Positions 8,311-16,873 of a stretch of 64,000 bases of DNA are shown in pieces (the stretch's first letter is position 1; each line of letters opens with the position of its first letter). The notes under the pieces were generated by a model. The model saw nothing but the letters and a program-made list of their open reading frames with translations. It did not search any database and was not told the DNA's origin. Made by a program: the position numbers and the translations under genes. The stretch covers positions 1 through 64,000 of the forward strand of contig NZ_FWXD01000016.1 of NCBI RefSeq assembly GCF_900176275.1. Reading direction: 5' to 3'. Origin of the DNA: Andreprevotia lacus DSM 23236. GTDB lineage: Bacteria > Pseudomonadota > Gammaproteobacteria > Burkholderiales > Chitinibacteraceae.

Positions 8311-11300
8311 ATGCCTCCACTAATTATTAGATGACCAATAAGTCTATCTACTTTTTTAACAGCCCCGAAGTGCGCATTGTCAATGAGGCCCTGTATCTTA
8401 GGTGGCGTCATTTTCCCTCTACTTAGTGCATTCCACAGATCCTGCATTTCCGTGTATTCGTGTGCAAAAGCAGCTACGGTACCGCGACTACTCAGGAGAG
8501 TACTCTCAGGAATACTCACTACAGAATTTCCACCGAACATCTGCTGCCAGCCGATGCGCTCGTTATCAAAGAATTGTAAATTCTTACCGTAGGCGGCTAG
8601 CTTATTTCCACCATATAGCTCTGCGAAGATAGAGTCGGGCACAGCGTTATATTGAACCATCATGCCTCCACCATGATCTACGAGGACTCTACGCGAGTCT
8701 AATACTCGATAGTCAACAAGATTTTCGTTGAATGCCCCCCTTTCGTCGGCAAAATTCAACGCATTTTCCATGCTTGGTACTGACGTCCTATCCCGAGTAA
8801 AAAGGTGTTCGGTAACTTGGGGGATCTCACCCGTAGCGTAACTCCCACGTCGAGTCGCAGCGCCTAACAACGTAGTGCTGTTTGGAGCAGGGACTTTTTG
8901 TGCACTCTCCTTTGCCCCGACCAGCCCAACATCACCCACCCCTCGCTCAGTGCGGCCCCCATCCCCACCAGCCAGCATCCCTGCCAGCACCGCACTGACC
9001 TGCGCGCCCTCATTCTGGCGCATGCCGGCATAGCGGCCAAACCAGTCGCGCAGTTTGTCGGCAAAGCGCGCTTGCACGCCGAGTGCGCCGTCGCGCCGGG
9101 CCAGTGGCACGCGCACGCCATAGCGCTGTTGCAGTGCATGCCAATCACCGCTGTGGCGGGTGGCAGCCAGCTCGGCCAGTGCGGCTTCGGCGGCTTGCTG
9201 ACGTTGTGACGGCAGGCTGTCGTCCAGCCCGTGCTGGCGGGCGATGGCGCTGGCCAGTGCGTTCACGCTGCCGTTTTGCCGTGCTACCAGCGCCAGGTTG
9301 CGCAATTCGCGCGCGGCGGCGGGCAGTGTTGTGCGGTCGGCGTGGCGCTGGCCCAACTCGTGCGCGGCCGCCCAGACGGCGTGCTCGGCGCTGGGCAGGT
9401 GGTCGGCAATCAGGATGATGTCGCCGCTGGCCGGCAGGTAATACCCTTGGCTTTGCGCGGTGGTGTGCGCGCTTGCCGTACCTTGGCCGCCCAGCGGTAC
9501 GGCGTCGGTGTTCTGCAACAAGGTGTGTGCTTGCTCGGTGCTTTGCACCACGCGCAGGGTGCCGTTGCGCCAGCCGGCAAGGGCGTGGTCGAGCGTGCGC
9601 TGCAGTACAGGTGCAGCCAGGATGGCGTTGCCGATCTGCTGGGTGTCACGGTTTAGCTGGGTGCGTTCATTGATGCCCGCAGTGCGCGTTGTGGTGCTGT
9701 GGCTGGCCTGCAGGTCGCTGTCTGGCGCTGCTGCCGGGTTGAGAAGCGGCGTTTCCTGTGCCGCCAGCCCAGCCAGGTGCGGGTCGGCCTTGGTCGATGT
9801 TCGCGCATCCGCTTCGGCAGCGGCCCATGCTGGGACTTGAACCTGCTCGGCCGCGTTGCTTGCTGTTAGCGGATGCATGGGGCGGCCGGCAAGCGGGCTA
9901 TTGGCCGGGAGTTCGTTCCCGGAATCCTGCTGCAGGTCTGCCGCAGCGATGTGTGTGCGGCCGTCGGTGTGTTCGGCACGGATCAGTGGCGCCGCCGCAT
10001 CCAGCACATCATGCACCGTACCCCGCTGCGCGCCGGTATCGGCGGTTGCCGGGTCGAACTGGCGGCCGCTCTGGCTGGCTGGCGGGTCGATGCGTGGCGC
10101 TTCTTGCTGCGCTGCCTGCTCGTCGCTTGCCAGCTGCCGGCGCGCGGCAACAGCGTCGCCACGGTCAGCGGCAACGCCCTCTTGCCCTGCCGGTGGCAGT
10201 TGGCGACCACGCGGGTCCGGCAGGGATGCAACGTCATCGACCGGCCCGACTGAGGGGTGCGGCCGGGCCGGGCTGGCAGCCGGCTGATTGGCTGCAGCCG
10301 GCGCGTCGGCGCGTTGCTCGACGTCGTGCGCCATGAGCGCCTCATCGGCATGGTTGTCGAGCGCATCGCGTACGGCATTCAGGCCACGCTGTGCCTGCAT
10401 GGCCATGCCGATTTGATCGGCAGACAGTGGGCGCGAGATGCCGGTGTCCGGGTCGATCTGTGCTTGCAGGGCCTGGCCGCGTGTTTCGGCCAGCGCACCC
10501 GCCAGTTGTACGGTCTGGGCGGCCGTTTGCATGGCCGCGGTCCGGCTTTGCCACGCGTGCTGCACTGCATCGGCGGTGTTGATCGTGCCGCCCATTACCG
10601 CGCCGAGGGTGCCGCCCAGGGTTGCCGCTTTGCCAACGCCGGACGTCAAGTCCTGATCCGGCGCATAGGTAATCCGAGCACCCACATTCTGGGCAAACTG
10701 GCCGCCACCTTCATCCAGGCCTTCTTCGCCTGCCTCTTTCAATAGCGTGCCGGCAATCTGCCTGGCCAGCTGGCCACGGGTCAGGTTTGCCGCTTCGCCG
10801 GCCACCATGTGGTTGAGGAAGCGTGCTTCAACACCGCCGCCCAGCGTTGAAGCCACCGCGGAGATCGGCGCTGCGACCAGCCCGGCAACGTTCCCGGCCT
10901 GCTCGGCCTCGGCATCGCTGCGGCCGTTCTGCCGCGCTTGCTGCTGGGCAGAGGTGCCGGCGTCGGCGGCGCCGAGCACTGTATTGACGCCGACATTGGC
11001 CAGCGCCATGCGCCCCAGCGCTTGCGCTGCCGTCGCGCCGCCGCGTGCGGCCAGCATGGCTTTACCAACCAGGCCAAGCTGCGGCAGTTGCTGCACGATC
11101 ATGCCTTGCACATAGCTGGGGTGTGCCGCCAGCGCTGCCAGGGTGTCTGTCACGCCGCGCGCTTCGTCGACATCCCTGCCTGCCTGCTGCAATTCGGGCG
11201 ATTTCAGTTGCTCAAGGCTGGCTTGGTTGCGGTCAAAGCCTTCCGCAACCAGGGCATAGCCCTTGTCGACCGGATCGAGCAGGCCCGGCGCAAGCAGGCG

Positions 11301-11975
11301 TACTGGCAGCGTTGCAATATCCGCCTGTTTTTTGCCCACCCATGTGAGCATATTGGCCAGCGAGTTTGCGCCCTGGACCAGGTTGACTGCGGTGTCCTGT
11401 GCCTGCTCGGGTGGAACCAGTGCAGCAAGCAGCGCAGCACCGGGGCTAACCAGGGTGGATGGGCGGATGTGCCCGTCGTCGTCCAGCTGGGTGCGCACAA
11501 ATCTCGACAGGAAACCGGTGAAACTCTGCTTGGCGGCGTTTTCTGCCCGATCCAGGAGGCCGGGTGGCGGGTTGGCTTGCACACGAACCAGCGCATCGTG
11601 AATCTGGCGCTTGCGCGCGAACTGGGCAAAATCACCGACGCCGCCCGACGACAGCCAGTCATCCCGCAGCCCCTGCATTCTTGGCGACAAGTCCTGCATA
11701 TCTTTAGAAGCGCGTACTTCCAGCGCACGCGGGGTATTGCCGGTGCTGCCGTACACGGCGAGGTTTGCCGCATCGGTGATGGCGGGCTGCATGGCCGCAT
11801 ACGCCTTGCCCGGGTCTTGGCCATTGAGCGCCAGCACCGGCGCCCGGTAGGTATCGAACCATGTCCGGCGGGCCTGGGCCTGCCCGGCAGGGCCCAGCTG
11901 CTGATAGCCCGGCGCAGTCACCACGTCCTGCAGTGTGGGAACTGGTTGATTGAAAAAAGCGTCGTTGTTGCTCAT
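8307..11975 (-). CDS. Phage virion-like protein with C-terminal polymorphic toxin tip
   Basis: A 1222-residue protein starting with MSNNDAFFNQP at 11975; a longer frame to 12206 would cross the hairpin at 11994-12020. Residues 1 to about 560 are alanine-rich helices with glycine-rich stretches (AATLGGTLGAVMGG). With its place at the end of the late operon, this resembles internal or ejected virion proteins of podoviruses. A low-complexity linker follows. About residues 800-1020 form the pre-toxin segment shared with all orphans (FYLPASGD/YYLPASGD type box, AVWAAAHELGQRH; a degraded HExxH-like site). The last ~202 residues are a unique tip with FAHEYTEM (HExxE near 1172). Only this copy has an intact N-terminus. 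The ejected-toxin role is inference. Confidence 0.75.
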   Translation of the reverse strand: MSNNDAFFNQPVPTLQDVVTAPGYQQLGPAGQAQARRTWFDTYRAPVLALNGQDPGKAYAAMQPAITDAANLAVYGSTGNTPRALEVRASKDMQDLSPRMQGLRDDWLSSGGVGDFAQFARKRQIHDALVRVQANPPPGLLDRAENAAKQSFTGFLSRFVRTQLDDDGHIRPSTLVSPGAALLAALVPPEQAQDTAVNLVQGANSLANMLTWVGKKQADIATLPVRLLAPGLLDPVDKGYALVAEGFDRNQASLEQLKSPELQQAGRDVDEARGVTDTLAALAAHPSYVQGMIVQQLPQLGLVGKAMLAARGGATAAQALGRMALANVGVNTVLGAADAGTSAQQQARQNGRSDAEAEQAGNVAGLVAAPISAVASTLGGGVEARFLNHMVAGEAANLTRGQLARQIAGTLLKEAGEEGLDEGGGQFAQNVGARITYAPDQDLTSGVGKAATLGGTLGAVMGGTINTADAVQHAWQSRTAAMQTAAQTVQLAGALAETRGQALQAQIDPDTGISRPLSADQIGMAMQAQRGLNAVRDALDNHADEALMAHDVEQRADAPAAANQPAASPARPHPSVGPVDDVASLPDPRGRQLPPAGQEGVAADRGDAVAARRQLASDEQAAQQEAPRIDPPASQSGRQFDPATADTGAQRGTVHDVLDAAAPLIRAEHTDGRTHIAAADLQQDSGNELPANSPLAGRPMHPLTASNAAEQVQVPAWAAAEADARTSTKADPHLAGLAAQETPLLNPAAAPDSDLQASHSTTTRTAGINERTQLNRDTQQIGNAILAAPVLQRTLDHALAGWRNGTLRVVQSTEQAHTLLQNTDAVPLGGQGTASAHTTAQSQGYYLPASGDIILIADHLPSAEHAVWAAAHELGQRHADRTTLPAAARELRNLALVARQNGSVNALASAIARQHGLDDSLPSQRQQAAEAALAELAATRHSGDWHALQQRYGVRVPLARRDGALGVQARFADKLRDWFGRYAGMRQNEGAQVSAVLAGMLAGGDGGRTERGVGDVGLVGAKESAQKVPAPNSTTLLGAATRRGSYATGEIPQVTEHLFTRDRTSVPSMENALNFADERGAFNENLVDYRVLDSRRVLVDHGGGMMVQYNAVPDSIFAELYGGNKLAAYGKNLQFFDNERIGWQQMFGGNSVVSIPESTLLSSRGTVAAFAHEYTEMQDLWNALSRGKMTPPKIQGLIDNAHFGAVKKVDRLIGHLIISGGM

Positions 11976-11985
11976 GCGCGCGCCC

Positions 11986-12020
11986 AAAAAAAAAGCCCGA
12001 CCGCACTGGGCGGTCGGGCT
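11986..12020 (-). terminator. Rho-independent terminator-like hairpin before the toxin gene
   Basis: On the minus strand the arms AGCCCGACCGC/GCGGTCGGGCT are followed by about nine T residues, ending 11 nt before the toxin ATG. No clear ribosome site lies between. It would insulate or damp toxin-gene transcription coming from the late operon. Confidence 0.75.
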
Positions 12021-12170
12021 GGTATTGAATGAGGGAAACCGGTCATGCCGGGCCATGGCCCGGTGCTGCGGCAAAACCCGGCGCAGCGGTGCGGGCAAAG
12101 CAGGCGTAGCGCAGGCCATTAAAACGTGCGGCCAGTGCGCTGCAGGCCGGGTGTTGCGCGTGGTGCTTGG

Positions 12171-12282
12171 AGCCGCTAACAAAACCCAGTGTATCGGTGC
12201 TGGCAAGGCACGCGAAACGCAGACAGAATCTGGCCGTACGGCCAGCGAGCGTAACGCTGCCAGCAGGGTTTTATTAGCGGCT
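12171..12282. repeat. R1 palindromic repeat, copy A
   Basis: A ~112-bp element with terminal inverted repeats AGCCGCTAACAAAACCC / GGGTTTTATTAGCGGCT, located right after the stop of the 12284 gene. This is the only R1 copy inside the phage late region; nine others lie at 30-48 kb. The remaining ~150 bp to the toxin gene hold only the terminator hairpin and a short palindrome around GCCGGGCCATGGCCCGG. Confidence 0.8.
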
Positions 12283-12283
12283 C

Positions 12284-12988
12284 TTATGGCCTGGACATGC
12301 CACCCGTGCTGTCTTGCGACGGGCGGACGGCGTCAAAGATGTTGCGGTATTCGGCCGCCATGGCCTGGCGCTTGGCCGGGTCTTTTTCCGCGGTGATGGC
12401 GTGCACCGCATCGGCCTGGGCGTTGCTGAGCGTATAGTCCCGCGTCGAGGGGTTGATTGTCCGGTATTGGCTGAGCACGCGGGCCGCATTGGTATAGCGA
12501 TCCGGGTTGTAGCCGGCGGTGCCGGGCGATTCGGACATCAGAATGTATTGGGCCTCGGCCAGCTTGCTGGCTATTTGCCGGACGGGGTCGCTCGCATCAT
12601 GCGCCCATTGCGCCTGCATGCGGCTTTTCGCCGCGCCGTCGCTGATGCCTTGCAACTTCAGGCGGTTGCTGAAATCTTCCGCGCGGACCTTGTCGCTGTA
12701 TTGCCGTTCGTTGTCAATGTCGCTCACGCGCTCCGCCCGGTCGCGGTCATGGGTCTTTTGCTCGTAGCCAAAGCCGATCTGCTGCATTTCCTTCTGCCGC
12801 TCGTTGGCCGTGGTGGCATCGTCAACGCGCCAGTTGTGCTCCATCTCGGCCTGCGCCGCCTGCTTGGCTGCCACGTAGTCTTGCTGTGTTTTCCAGTCAT
12901 CCAGTTTTTGCTGGTTTTGCGCTTGCTGCACATTCCAGCCGGCGCCGCCGGCCAGTGCGCCCAGTACGCCATCGATCAGCCCTGCCAT
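12284..12988 (-). CDS. Putative internal virion / structural protein
   Basis: A 234-residue protein. A short glycine-rich N-terminus (MAGLIDGVLGALAGGAGWN) leads into a long charged helical region rich in Gln, Asp and Arg (QNQQKLDDWKTQQDY; NERQKEMQQIGFGYEQK), likely coiled coil. Its start overlaps the end of the next upstream gene by 13 bp, so it belongs to the late operon. The same N-terminal style (MAGLI..AL) occurs in the 12976 gene. Glycine-rich hydrophobic N-termini followed by helices are typical of podoviral internal or ejection proteins, but no named family is recognised. It is the last structural gene before the toxin. Confidence 0.6.
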   Translation of the reverse strand: MAGLIDGVLGALAGGAGWNVQQAQNQQKLDDWKTQQDYVAAKQAAQAEMEHNWRVDDATTANERQKEMQQIGFGYEQKTHDRDRAERVSDIDNERQYSDKVRAEDFSNRLKLQGISDGAAKSRMQAQWAHDASDPVRQIASKLAEAQYILMSESPGTAGYNPDRYTNAARVLSQYRTINPSTRDYTLSNAQADAVHAITAEKDPAKRQAMAAEYRNIFDAVRPSQDSTGGMSRP

Positions 12989-13461
12989 GCGTTTTGCTCC
13001 TGTGCGGCGGCCGCTTGCGGGCCGGGTGCGGGGGCCGCAGGTCCTGCACCCGGCGCGAGGTGCCGTGTCTTGAAGCGGGCAATTGCCGCTGGCAGGATCT
13101 GGCGTGCGAACCGGCCTGCCGTGCCCGGCGGGATACCGCCGATATGCTCGGCGAACTCGGCCACCACGAGGCAGATGGCCGGCAAGGCAACCGTGATCGA
13201 GCGTGGATCGGTATTCTGGCCGGTCTGCTGCTGCAGATCCCGGTTGGCGGCAACCAGCAGATTCACGGCCATGTCACCGCCTTCGTCCTCGTCCACCTTG
13301 CCGTCTGCCATCAACTGCTGCCGGGCCACGTCCATAGCGCCCTGGCCGTAAAGAATCCGTGCTGCGATCAGCGCCATCTGCATTGGTTGCGGCAATGGCC
13401 GGCCTTGCGGTTGTTGCTGCGGTTGTTGCTGCGACAGGGCAGCATTGATCAATCCAGCCAT
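12976..13461 (-). CDS. Putative phage virion-associated protein
   Basis: A 161-residue protein starting MAGLINAALSQQQPQQQ, with a Gln/Pro-rich N-terminus, a predicted helical core (MALIAARILYGQGAMDVARQ) and an Ala/Pro-rich C-terminus. The ATG shares one base with the TAA of the preceding gene. Such adjacency places it in the same late transcript as its neighbours. No catalytic motif is visible and the family is not recognised. A role in the ejection or internal core complex is inferred only from position between the internal-protein genes and the toxin gene. Confidence 0.6.
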   Translation of the reverse strand: MAGLINAALSQQQPQQQPQGRPLPQPMQMALIAARILYGQGAMDVARQQLMADGKVDEDEGGDMAVNLLVAANRDLQQQTGQNTDPRSITVALPAICLVVAEFAEHIGGIPPGTAGRFARQILPAAIARFKTRHLAPGAGPAAPAPGPQAAAAQEQNAWQG

Positions 13462-13898
13462 TATTTGCCCCCGAAGTTACTTGCTGTTCCCAGTGCTACA
13501 TCCTTGGGCACGGTGCGATAGCGACGCAGCTCGTCACGCGCTTCTTGCGTCATCTGTCGCTGATAATCGCGCTGCGCGTCTGCCGCGCGCGCGTTGTTCC
13601 ACGCCTGGACGCCGCCCAGAATCGCGGCATTGATCAGCCCCTTGGCGCCGGTATCTTGTGACTTGTACCAGTCGTATGCGCCGCCCAGGGCAGAGCCGAC
13701 GCTGCCAAAGAAACTCATGTTCGTCTGCGCGTCTGCGCCGCCAGTCAGCGGCGCAAGGGCATCGATATAGGTTTGCGACCCGCCATAGCTGGAGTCCGTG
13801 TTGTTCACCGAGTTGCTGCCATAGCTGGGCTCGTGCCCGAACAGGTCCTTCCAGAAGTCGGACCCGCTGTCGTCAAAGAAACCGCCAAAATCGCTCAT
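13461..13898 (-). CDS. Putative phage structural protein
   Basis: A 145-residue protein, starting MSDFGGFFDDSGSDFWKDLF at 13898. The N-terminal half is rich in Gly, Ser, Asp and aromatic residues (PSYGSNSVNNTDSSYGGSQ), then a hydrophobic stretch (GSVGSALGGAYDWYKS) and a basic helical tail (ARDELRRYRTVPKD). It is separated from the upstream gene by only 4 bp. The function is unknown; the composition resembles small virion proteins of podoviruses. Confidence 0.6.
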   Translation of the reverse strand: MSDFGGFFDDSGSDFWKDLFGHEPSYGSNSVNNTDSSYGGSQTYIDALAPLTGGADAQTNMSFFGSVGSALGGAYDWYKSQDTGAKGLINAAILGGVQAWNNARAADAQRDYQRQMTQEARDELRRYRTVPKDVALGTASNFGGK

Positions 13899-13902
13899 CT
13901 CG

Positions 13903-14856
13903 TTACCCCATGAAATTGCTTGCACTGGCCAGCTGATAGGCTGTAACCGAATTGGGCACCGTTGTTGCACTCGTTGCGGAGGTTGCGGGCCTGGCCGGGG
14001 TATTGACAACCAGCGCCCCGTTGCCGCTGCCATAGCCGCCACGGTTGCCGCCGGAGGAGGCGGAACCATCCGATCCCCCGTCGGCGATGCCCCTGCCAAT
14101 TTGCGTGCCCACCCAGCCGCCGATCGGCCCACCCAGCGGGGTTCCCGTCAAACTGCCCAGCAAGGAACCCGTGAAATTGCCCACCGTGCCGCTGGCGCCT
14201 TGCGTATCGCCACTGCCCAGCTGCCCGCCGATGGTGAGGCCGGTTTTGGCGATGCCGTTGACCAAGCCGTTGCCCGGCACGACACTGGCGACCTTGCCCA
14301 GCGTGTTCCAGCCCAGTTTGCCGTTGACGGCATCTTGGGCGATATCCAGGCCGGTCACGAGCGCTGAAAGACCGGGATTGAGGAAACTCAATGCTATTTT
14401 CCCCACGGTCAATGCACTATCCATCGCTTGCGCGCCGTCATAAGAGGTCACCAGCGCGGAAAATGGATTGGTATTGGCGGCCGTCTCCAGATAACTCATG
14501 CCGGTTTTATTCAGCAGATAGGCCTTTACCGATGAACTCATGTCATCGCTGTTCAATACGGCATCACGCTGTTGCTGCCTGGTATAGTTTGGATTGCCGT
14601 TTTCCAGGCTGCCTATCGGCCCATCGTGCGTACCGTGCTTGCCATTGACATTTTCAAGCGCGGCTTGCGTAGCACGATCATTGTCGTAGCCATTGAGCGC
14701 ATCAGTTAACGTGCCGGCTTGCCTGCCGCCACCACCATAGCCACCACCAACTGCTTTCGTGCCAGCGCCCGTGCTCTGGCCGCCGCTGTCAAAACCACCC
14801 GTCGTGCCAACCCCGCCATACCCATACCCCCCCTGAGTGCCACCTGAATCCGCCAT
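13903..14856 (-). CDS. Glycine-rich putative internal virion protein
   Basis: A 317-residue protein with a strongly glycine-rich N-terminus (GGYGYGGVGTTGGF, VGGGYGGGGRQ). The middle is helical and partly hydrophobic (ALTVGKIALSFLNPGLSALV), and a second glycine-rich zone resembles a glycine-zipper (LGSLTGTPLGGPIGGWVGTQ). Glycine-zipper segments in phage late genes often belong to proteins that cross the host membrane during DNA ejection. That role is inferred. It sits between the long helical 14866 protein and the small 13461 protein in an uninterrupted minus-strand run. Confidence 0.6.
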   Translation of the reverse strand: MADSGGTQGGYGYGGVGTTGGFDSGGQSTGAGTKAVGGGYGGGGRQAGTLTDALNGYDNDRATQAALENVNGKHGTHDGPIGSLENGNPNYTRQQQRDAVLNSDDMSSSVKAYLLNKTGMSYLETAANTNPFSALVTSYDGAQAMDSALTVGKIALSFLNPGLSALVTGLDIAQDAVNGKLGWNTLGKVASVVPGNGLVNGIAKTGLTIGGQLGSGDTQGASGTVGNFTGSLLGSLTGTPLGGPIGGWVGTQIGRGIADGGSDGSASSGGNRGGYGSGNGALVVNTPARPATSATSATTVPNSVTAYQLASASNFMG

Positions 14857-14865
14857 TTTCCGACC

Positions 14866-15906
14866 TCAAATATCCAAGGCGTCAAGCGAATAGGGATACT
14901 TCCCGGTCGCTTCCGCGTTGCCAAATATCAATTTATTTATATTGCGTACTGCATCATCCTTGTTATCGATATTCGACAGCTGAATGTTTTGCACCGCGTT
15001 CAGGTAGTTTTCCATTTTCGAGGCATTGAAGCTGGCAATATTGTATTTTATCTGCCACGCAAGTGTTTTTCTTGCCAATTCATTGGTTATATTGGCCTGA
15101 TTGACCTGCTGCTCGAATTGTTTCTGCTTTAATTCATAGTCTTTATCATAATTTCGCTGTGTTTGATCATAGGTCTGCTGGAATTGACTCTGCTTTTGCT
15201 CACGGTCAAGCGTATTCTGCCCGGCGGTGAATTCCTGCTGTTGTTTCTGATTGCGCAAATTGTAATCACCCTGAATCCCGGTGAGTTGCGCATTGATCAA
15301 GCCTTGATTCTTTGCCAGGCCAAACTGATTCAAGGCATTCTGGTTGGCATTGGCTGCCGTCTGGTAGGCCCCGGCATCTGCGCTGGCGATATTGATCGCC
15401 TGGCCGATGGCGGCCTCGGTGCCGGCGCCGGCGGCAATCGAGCTGTTGAGCAAGCCACGCCCGTTGGCCTGCTCCATGGCCAGCCGGCGCGCCTGCTGGA
15501 TAACCGGGCTGTCGGCCGATAGCACCTTGCCAAGCTGGTTGCTGGTGAGCTCGTCTGCGCTGACGCCGCGCGTCATGGCGCTTTGATAGCCACTCTCCGG
15601 CGAGAAATTCAGCTTGGTATCCACCGTCATCAGGGGTTCAGTCTTGGTGGTCCCATACTGGTTGCCCCACATGCCGGCGATATTGGCGTTGCCGGCTGCC
15701 AGCGATTCCATCGAGGTGGCACGGCTGAAGGTAGTGTCCTTGCCGCCGCTGCTGAAGGTGGCGCTGCCGTCGGCATTGCGGGTGAGCGTGCCGCCGGCCC
15801 AGCTCTGCGTATCGCCACTCTTGCTGTTGTCCCAGTAGTTGTTCCAGTCATTGCGGGCCTGGCTGCCGATAACGGGGTTCAGGGGCTGATCAGGGGTGCT
15901 GGCCAT
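14866..15906 (-). CDS. Putative internal virion / tail protein, long coiled coil
   Basis: A 346-residue protein started at MASTPDQPLNPVIG (15906), which overlaps the end of the lysozyme gene by 17 bp. Residues to ~100 carry imperfect Gly/Ser/Asn-rich stretches (WAGGTLTRNADGSATFSSGG). The rest is Gln-rich and helical (NQKQQQEFTAGQNTLDREQK; KQKQFEQQVNQANITNELAR), a probable coiled coil. Its place right after the lysis genes and before the glycine-rich proteins is typical for ejection or injection proteins in P22/N4-like podoviruses. No named family is recognised. Confidence 0.6.
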   Translation of the reverse strand: MASTPDQPLNPVIGSQARNDWNNYWDNSKSGDTQSWAGGTLTRNADGSATFSSGGKDTTFSRATSMESLAAGNANIAGMWGNQYGTTKTEPLMTVDTKLNFSPESGYQSAMTRGVSADELTSNQLGKVLSADSPVIQQARRLAMEQANGRGLLNSSIAAGAGTEAAIGQAINIASADAGAYQTAANANQNALNQFGLAKNQGLINAQLTGIQGDYNLRNQKQQQEFTAGQNTLDREQKQSQFQQTYDQTQRNYDKDYELKQKQFEQQVNQANITNELARKTLAWQIKYNIASFNASKMENYLNAVQNIQLSNIDNKDDAVRNINKLIFGNAEATGKYPYSLDALDI

Positions 15907-16405
15907 CCGGGTGGCTCCTGTTGGTGAGGGTGGGAATGGGGCGGCCTTCGCAGGCAGCGCGTTCTGCCGCACGGCGCTGCACCAGCCCCGGCAGTTGCCG
16001 GCCGCCGGCATACACCCAGCGGCCCAGCTCGGCACAGGCGCCGGGCAGATCGCCGGCGTTGGCCTTGCGCACGATGCCGCTGTCGCAAAAGCGCGCATTG
16101 CCGACATTGAAGGCAAACGAGAGGAAGGCCGCCTTCTGGCCGTCGCTCAGCGGGCGCTTGATGCAGTTGAGTGCATCGGCATGCTTGAGCAGGTCGGCAT
16201 ACAGCTGGGCATCGCACTGCGCGGCGGAGAAGGTCTGACCCATGCGCAGCTCGGGCCCGGTATGGCCGACGCAGCTGGTGAGGATGCCGACCGGGTCGCG
16301 GTAGGTGTGATCAACGCGCCCTTCGAAATGGCTGGTCAGGCTGGCGGCCAAGGCCAATGCACCTGCACCGAGCAGCGCCAGCAAACGGGTCTTAGTCGCG
16401 CTCAT
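15890..16405 (-). CDS. SAR-type endolysin, GH24 lysozyme
   Basis: A 171-residue lysozyme that cleaves peptidoglycan at the end of the lytic cycle. The N-terminus TRLLALLGAGALALAASL is a weakly hydrophobic, Gly/Ala-rich segment typical of signal-arrest-release endolysins. The catalytic triad E-8-D-5-T is visible in HFEGRVDHTYRDPVGILT (Glu at about 28, Asp 37, Thr 43). ILTSCVGHTG follows, and several later Cys residues could form disulfides. It overlaps the holin gene by 14 bp and the following structural gene by 17 bp. Start chosen at MSATKTRLL (16405). Confidence 0.85.
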   Translation of the reverse strand: MSATKTRLLALLGAGALALAASLTSHFEGRVDHTYRDPVGILTSCVGHTGPELRMGQTFSAAQCDAQLYADLLKHADALNCIKRPLSDGQKAAFLSFAFNVGNARFCDSGIVRKANAGDLPGACAELGRWVYAGGRQLPGLVQRRAAERAACEGRPIPTLTNRSHPDGQHP

Positions 16406-16595
16406 TGCCGTGCTCCTGCGGGCTGGCGCGCCACCAGCGCAGGTATTTGGGCAGCAACAGGCCCACCTGCAGCGCCAGATAGAGCAGCGTGGCAATCGCC
16501 ACCCAGTCATTGAGGGTGATGCTGCTGGCCGCAGCAGCGGCGAGGCCAATGGCCGAACGCGCCACGGCGCTGGCCGTGTCTTCATTGGGGGTCAT
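16392..16595 (-). CDS. Holin-like small membrane protein
   Basis: A 67-residue protein starting MTPNEDTASAVARSAIGL at 16595. It has a central hydrophobic segment (DWVAIATLLYLALQVGLLL) after a weaker Ala-rich stretch, and a charged C-terminus (KYLRWWRASPQEHGNERD). Size, topology and overlap with the lysozyme gene point to a holin that permits or times lysis. A 30-codon reading frame (16592..16684) ends in ATGA over this start and may serve as a leader; the ~190 bp beyond it up to the tail gene show nothing else. Confidence 0.75.
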   Translation of the reverse strand: MTPNEDTASAVARSAIGLAAAAASSITLNDWVAIATLLYLALQVGLLLPKYLRWWRASPQEHGNERD

Positions 16596-16873
16596 GGGGG
16601 CTCCGGATGGTTCGATGAGGTGGCCAGGGGTTGGCCGGACTGGCTGAGAAGCGCGAGGCACCAGGGTTTGACGGGCAGCGCCATGCTGCCGGCACGAGTG
16701 ATCCCCCGGCCCGGCCGCGCAGAGCCTGAGATCACGACAGGAGCTGCAGCGCGGTACTTGGCACCACCAGCAAAACCCAGCTGACGGCGCCAGGCTTATT
16801 GACGGTACGGTTTGCTCCGCCAGCATGCCGCCTGCCTTGCCTGCACCGCCGCAGCGGGTTGTATCAGCGGCAG

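Noticed and set aside
8820..9420. HExxH metalloprotease in the pre-toxin segment
   Set aside because: The site reads HELGQRH, HELGLR, HALG or QTLG in different copies, so the second His is missing or misplaced; at most a degraded relic.
1867..9656. Many plus-strand frames across the cassette region
   Set aside because: They repeat in each cassette because they are antisense to the conserved pre-toxin segment.
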